From SZUA-430 sp964647355 (GTDB lineage Bacteria; Pseudomonadota; Alphaproteobacteria; Micropepsales; Micropepsaceae): a stretch of DNA of 6,196 nucleotides. A program made the translations under genes and the position numbers. Location of the stretch: assembly GCA_964647355.1 (NCBI GenBank), contig CAZYGK010000172.1, positions 1 to 6,196 of the forward strand, in the 5' to 3' direction. The notes beneath the pieces were generated by a model that had not been told where the DNA came from, ran no database searches, and saw nothing but the letters and a program-made list of their open reading frames with translations. Positions 5,337-6,196 of this stretch are shown here, piece by piece. The stretch's first letter is position 1. Every line of letters begins with the position of its first letter.

Positions 5337-6089
5337 TTATGCCGCTGCTGCGCGTACCGCTGCCGCCAGCCAGGCGGTGAGGCCTTCGCCGAACTTGTCA
5401 ATGTTGGCTTTGAAGCGTCCGTCGGCTTCCCACATGTCGGCGAGGTTTACGTGCATCGCGGTCGAGCACGGGTAGAACCAGCGTTCGGTGTGCTGGCGGT
5501 GACGCTCGGCGAGCGCGCGGGCGTCGGCGCTGTCGCTCTTCTTGCCCGCTTTCATGGCGGCGGCGGCGTCGGCGAAGATTTCGTTCGTTTCCGCCTTGAT
5601 CGCGGCCCAATCTTTTTCGCCGTAGTTGCGCGTGCGGCGGGCGCTTTCTTTGTAGGCGTCGGTTTCGCCCCAGCGCTGTTTCGCTTCGGCTTCGTACTTT
5701 TCCGGCTCGAAGCCTTCGAACATGTCTTTGTTGGCCATGGGTTCGTCTTTCTTATCCAAGTGTTTCAACGTCGCATCGATCGAGGCGATCATGCGGTGGG
5801 TTTCGCTGACGCGCGCGAGCAGTTGGTCGCGTTGACGGCGGAGCGCCGCCGGTGCGTCGAAGTTCGGGTCGTCGAGCGCGCGGCGGATGTCTTCGAGTGC
5901 CAAGCCCAACGAGCGGCCGATCAGGATCTGCTGCAGGCGGATGAGGTCGGTGTCGGTGTAGAGGCGATAGCCCGCACGGGAGCGGTCGGCTTTGAGCAGG
6001 CCGATCTCGTCGTAATAGTGCAGTGTGCGGACCGAGACCCCGGTCAACTCGCTCACGTCCTTCACCGTCAATGTGCGTTGCTTCGACAT
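5337..6089 (-). CDS. MerR-family regulator with C-terminal TipAS ligand-binding domain (250 aa)
   Basis: This is a DNA-binding activator of the TipAL type. Residues 7-75 form the MerR winged helix-turn-helix: LTVKDVSELTGVSVRTLHYYDEIGLL, then RAGYRLY (39-45) and the wing/helix with LIGRSLGLALEDIRRAL. Residues 80-113 are a coiled-coil dimerisation helix. Residues 118-250 are TipAS-like: FEGFEPEKYEAEAKQRWG, a conserved W/T/Y helix, and HTERWFYPCSTAMHVNLADMW (about 200-220). Cys207 in this motif sits where family members keep a cysteine; in Streptomyces TipAL cysteine chemistry captures thiopeptide antibiotics. The length of 250 aa matches full-length TipAL. ATG 6089 is preferred over the in-frame GTG 6110, because the MerR helix normally starts a few residues from the N-terminus. 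There is no Shine-Dalgarno before 6089, and a promoter-like sequence places transcription start there. It is followed, across the REPIN, by the exporter. The natural ligand is unknown. Confidence 0.93.
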   Translation of the reverse strand: MSKQRTLTVKDVSELTGVSVRTLHYYDEIGLLKADRSRAGYRLYTDTDLIRLQQILIGRSLGLALEDIRRALDDPNFDAPAALRRQRDQLLARVSETHRMIASIDATLKHLDKKDEPMANKDMFEGFEPEKYEAEAKQRWGETDAYKESARRTRNYGEKDWAAIKAETNEIFADAAAAMKAGKKSDSADARALAERHRQHTERWFYPCSTAMHVNLADMWEADGRFKANIDKFGEGLTAWLAAAVRAAAA

Positions 6090-6095
6090 GAGGGG

Positions 6096-6126
6096 AGCAT
6101 GCGGCCTCACGCGGCTGGAGGGTCAA
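6096..6126 (-). promoter_or_regulatory. Candidate MerR-type promoter with 19-bp spacer upstream of the regulator
   Basis: On the minus strand TTGACC (6126-6121) is followed after exactly 19 bases by CATGCT (6101-6096). A 19-bp spacer, longer than the usual 17, is the hallmark of promoters activated by MerR-family proteins, often autoregulated. Within the spacer is an imperfect dyad CCTC (6121-6118) and GAGG (6108-6105). Transcription would begin about 6089, the A of the ATG, predicting a leaderless mRNA and explaining the missing Shine-Dalgarno. The -10 matches the consensus at only three of six positions, so this is suggestive. Confidence 0.35.
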
Positions 6127-6137
6127 GCGCCGCGTTC

Positions 6138-6164
6138 GGGGCAAAATCGCCGCAGGTGTGGCGG
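6138..6164 (-). terminator. Possible weak terminator of a gene beyond the right edge
   Basis: On the minus strand CCGC and GCGG (6164-6161 and 6153-6150) can form a 4-bp stem with a 7-base loop, followed shortly by GATTTTG. This resembles, and shares GATTTTGCCCC with, the structure after the beta-barrel-like gene at 2882-2892. The stem is short and no gene end is visible to the right, so confidence is low. Confidence 0.2.
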
Positions 6165-6196
6165 GTTTGCGCCTTTCGGCGGACGCAATCGTTCGA

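Noticed and set aside
5206..5475. Plus-strand open frame reading through the inverted repeat
   Set aside because: It spans the repeat and the antisense end of the regulator gene; the GRGRPR-like residues merely reflect the GC-rich repeat arms.

Overview
The window looks like ordinary chromosomal DNA from a GC-rich Gram-negative bacterium, most likely an alphaproteobacterium. This placement is an inference from the high GC content, the alphaproteobacterial look of the PPDK N-terminus, the exported or outer-membrane proteins, and the mix of RhtB-type exporter and TipA-type regulator. No ribosomal or other marker gene fixes the taxonomy. Five of the six genes are on the minus strand; a small membrane-protein gene is the only plus-strand gene.

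Reading from the right along the minus strand: (i) a MerR-family regulator with a C-terminal TipAS ligand-binding domain (start 6089), preceded by a possible MerR-type promoter with a 19-bp spacer that would give a leaderless transcript; (ii) a 105-bp perfect inverted-repeat element (5228-5332) that fills almost the whole gap between this gene and the next and has the architecture of a REPIN (two inverted REP hairpins); (iii) a LysE/RhtB-type exporter (start 5212), plausibly co-transcribed with the regulator; (iv) a 349-bp non-coding stretch with two mutually exclusive small hairpins; (v) a 445-residue secreted, beta-rich protein, probably an outer-membrane beta-barrel of unrecognised family; (vi) a weak terminator-like structure, then a 247-residue exported protein with four cysteines and a GTG start; (vii) on the plus strand, a 70-residue two-helix membrane protein converging on the previous gene with only 4 bp between stop codons; (viii) the first 584 codons of ppdK (pyruvate, phosphate dikinase), whose 3' end lies beyond base 1.

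The clearest functional unit is the regulator-exporter pair: a TipAS-type sensor of a small hydrophobic ligand next to a small-molecule exporter suggests a sense-and-export module, although the ligand is unknown. ppdK is central metabolism (pyruvate/PEP interconversion) and appears unrelated to its neighbours. I found no CRISPR array, tRNA, rRNA, transposase or phage gene. The most noteworthy non-standard signal is the REPIN-like element between regulator and exporter; nothing else in the window makes a convincing case for a wholly new system.
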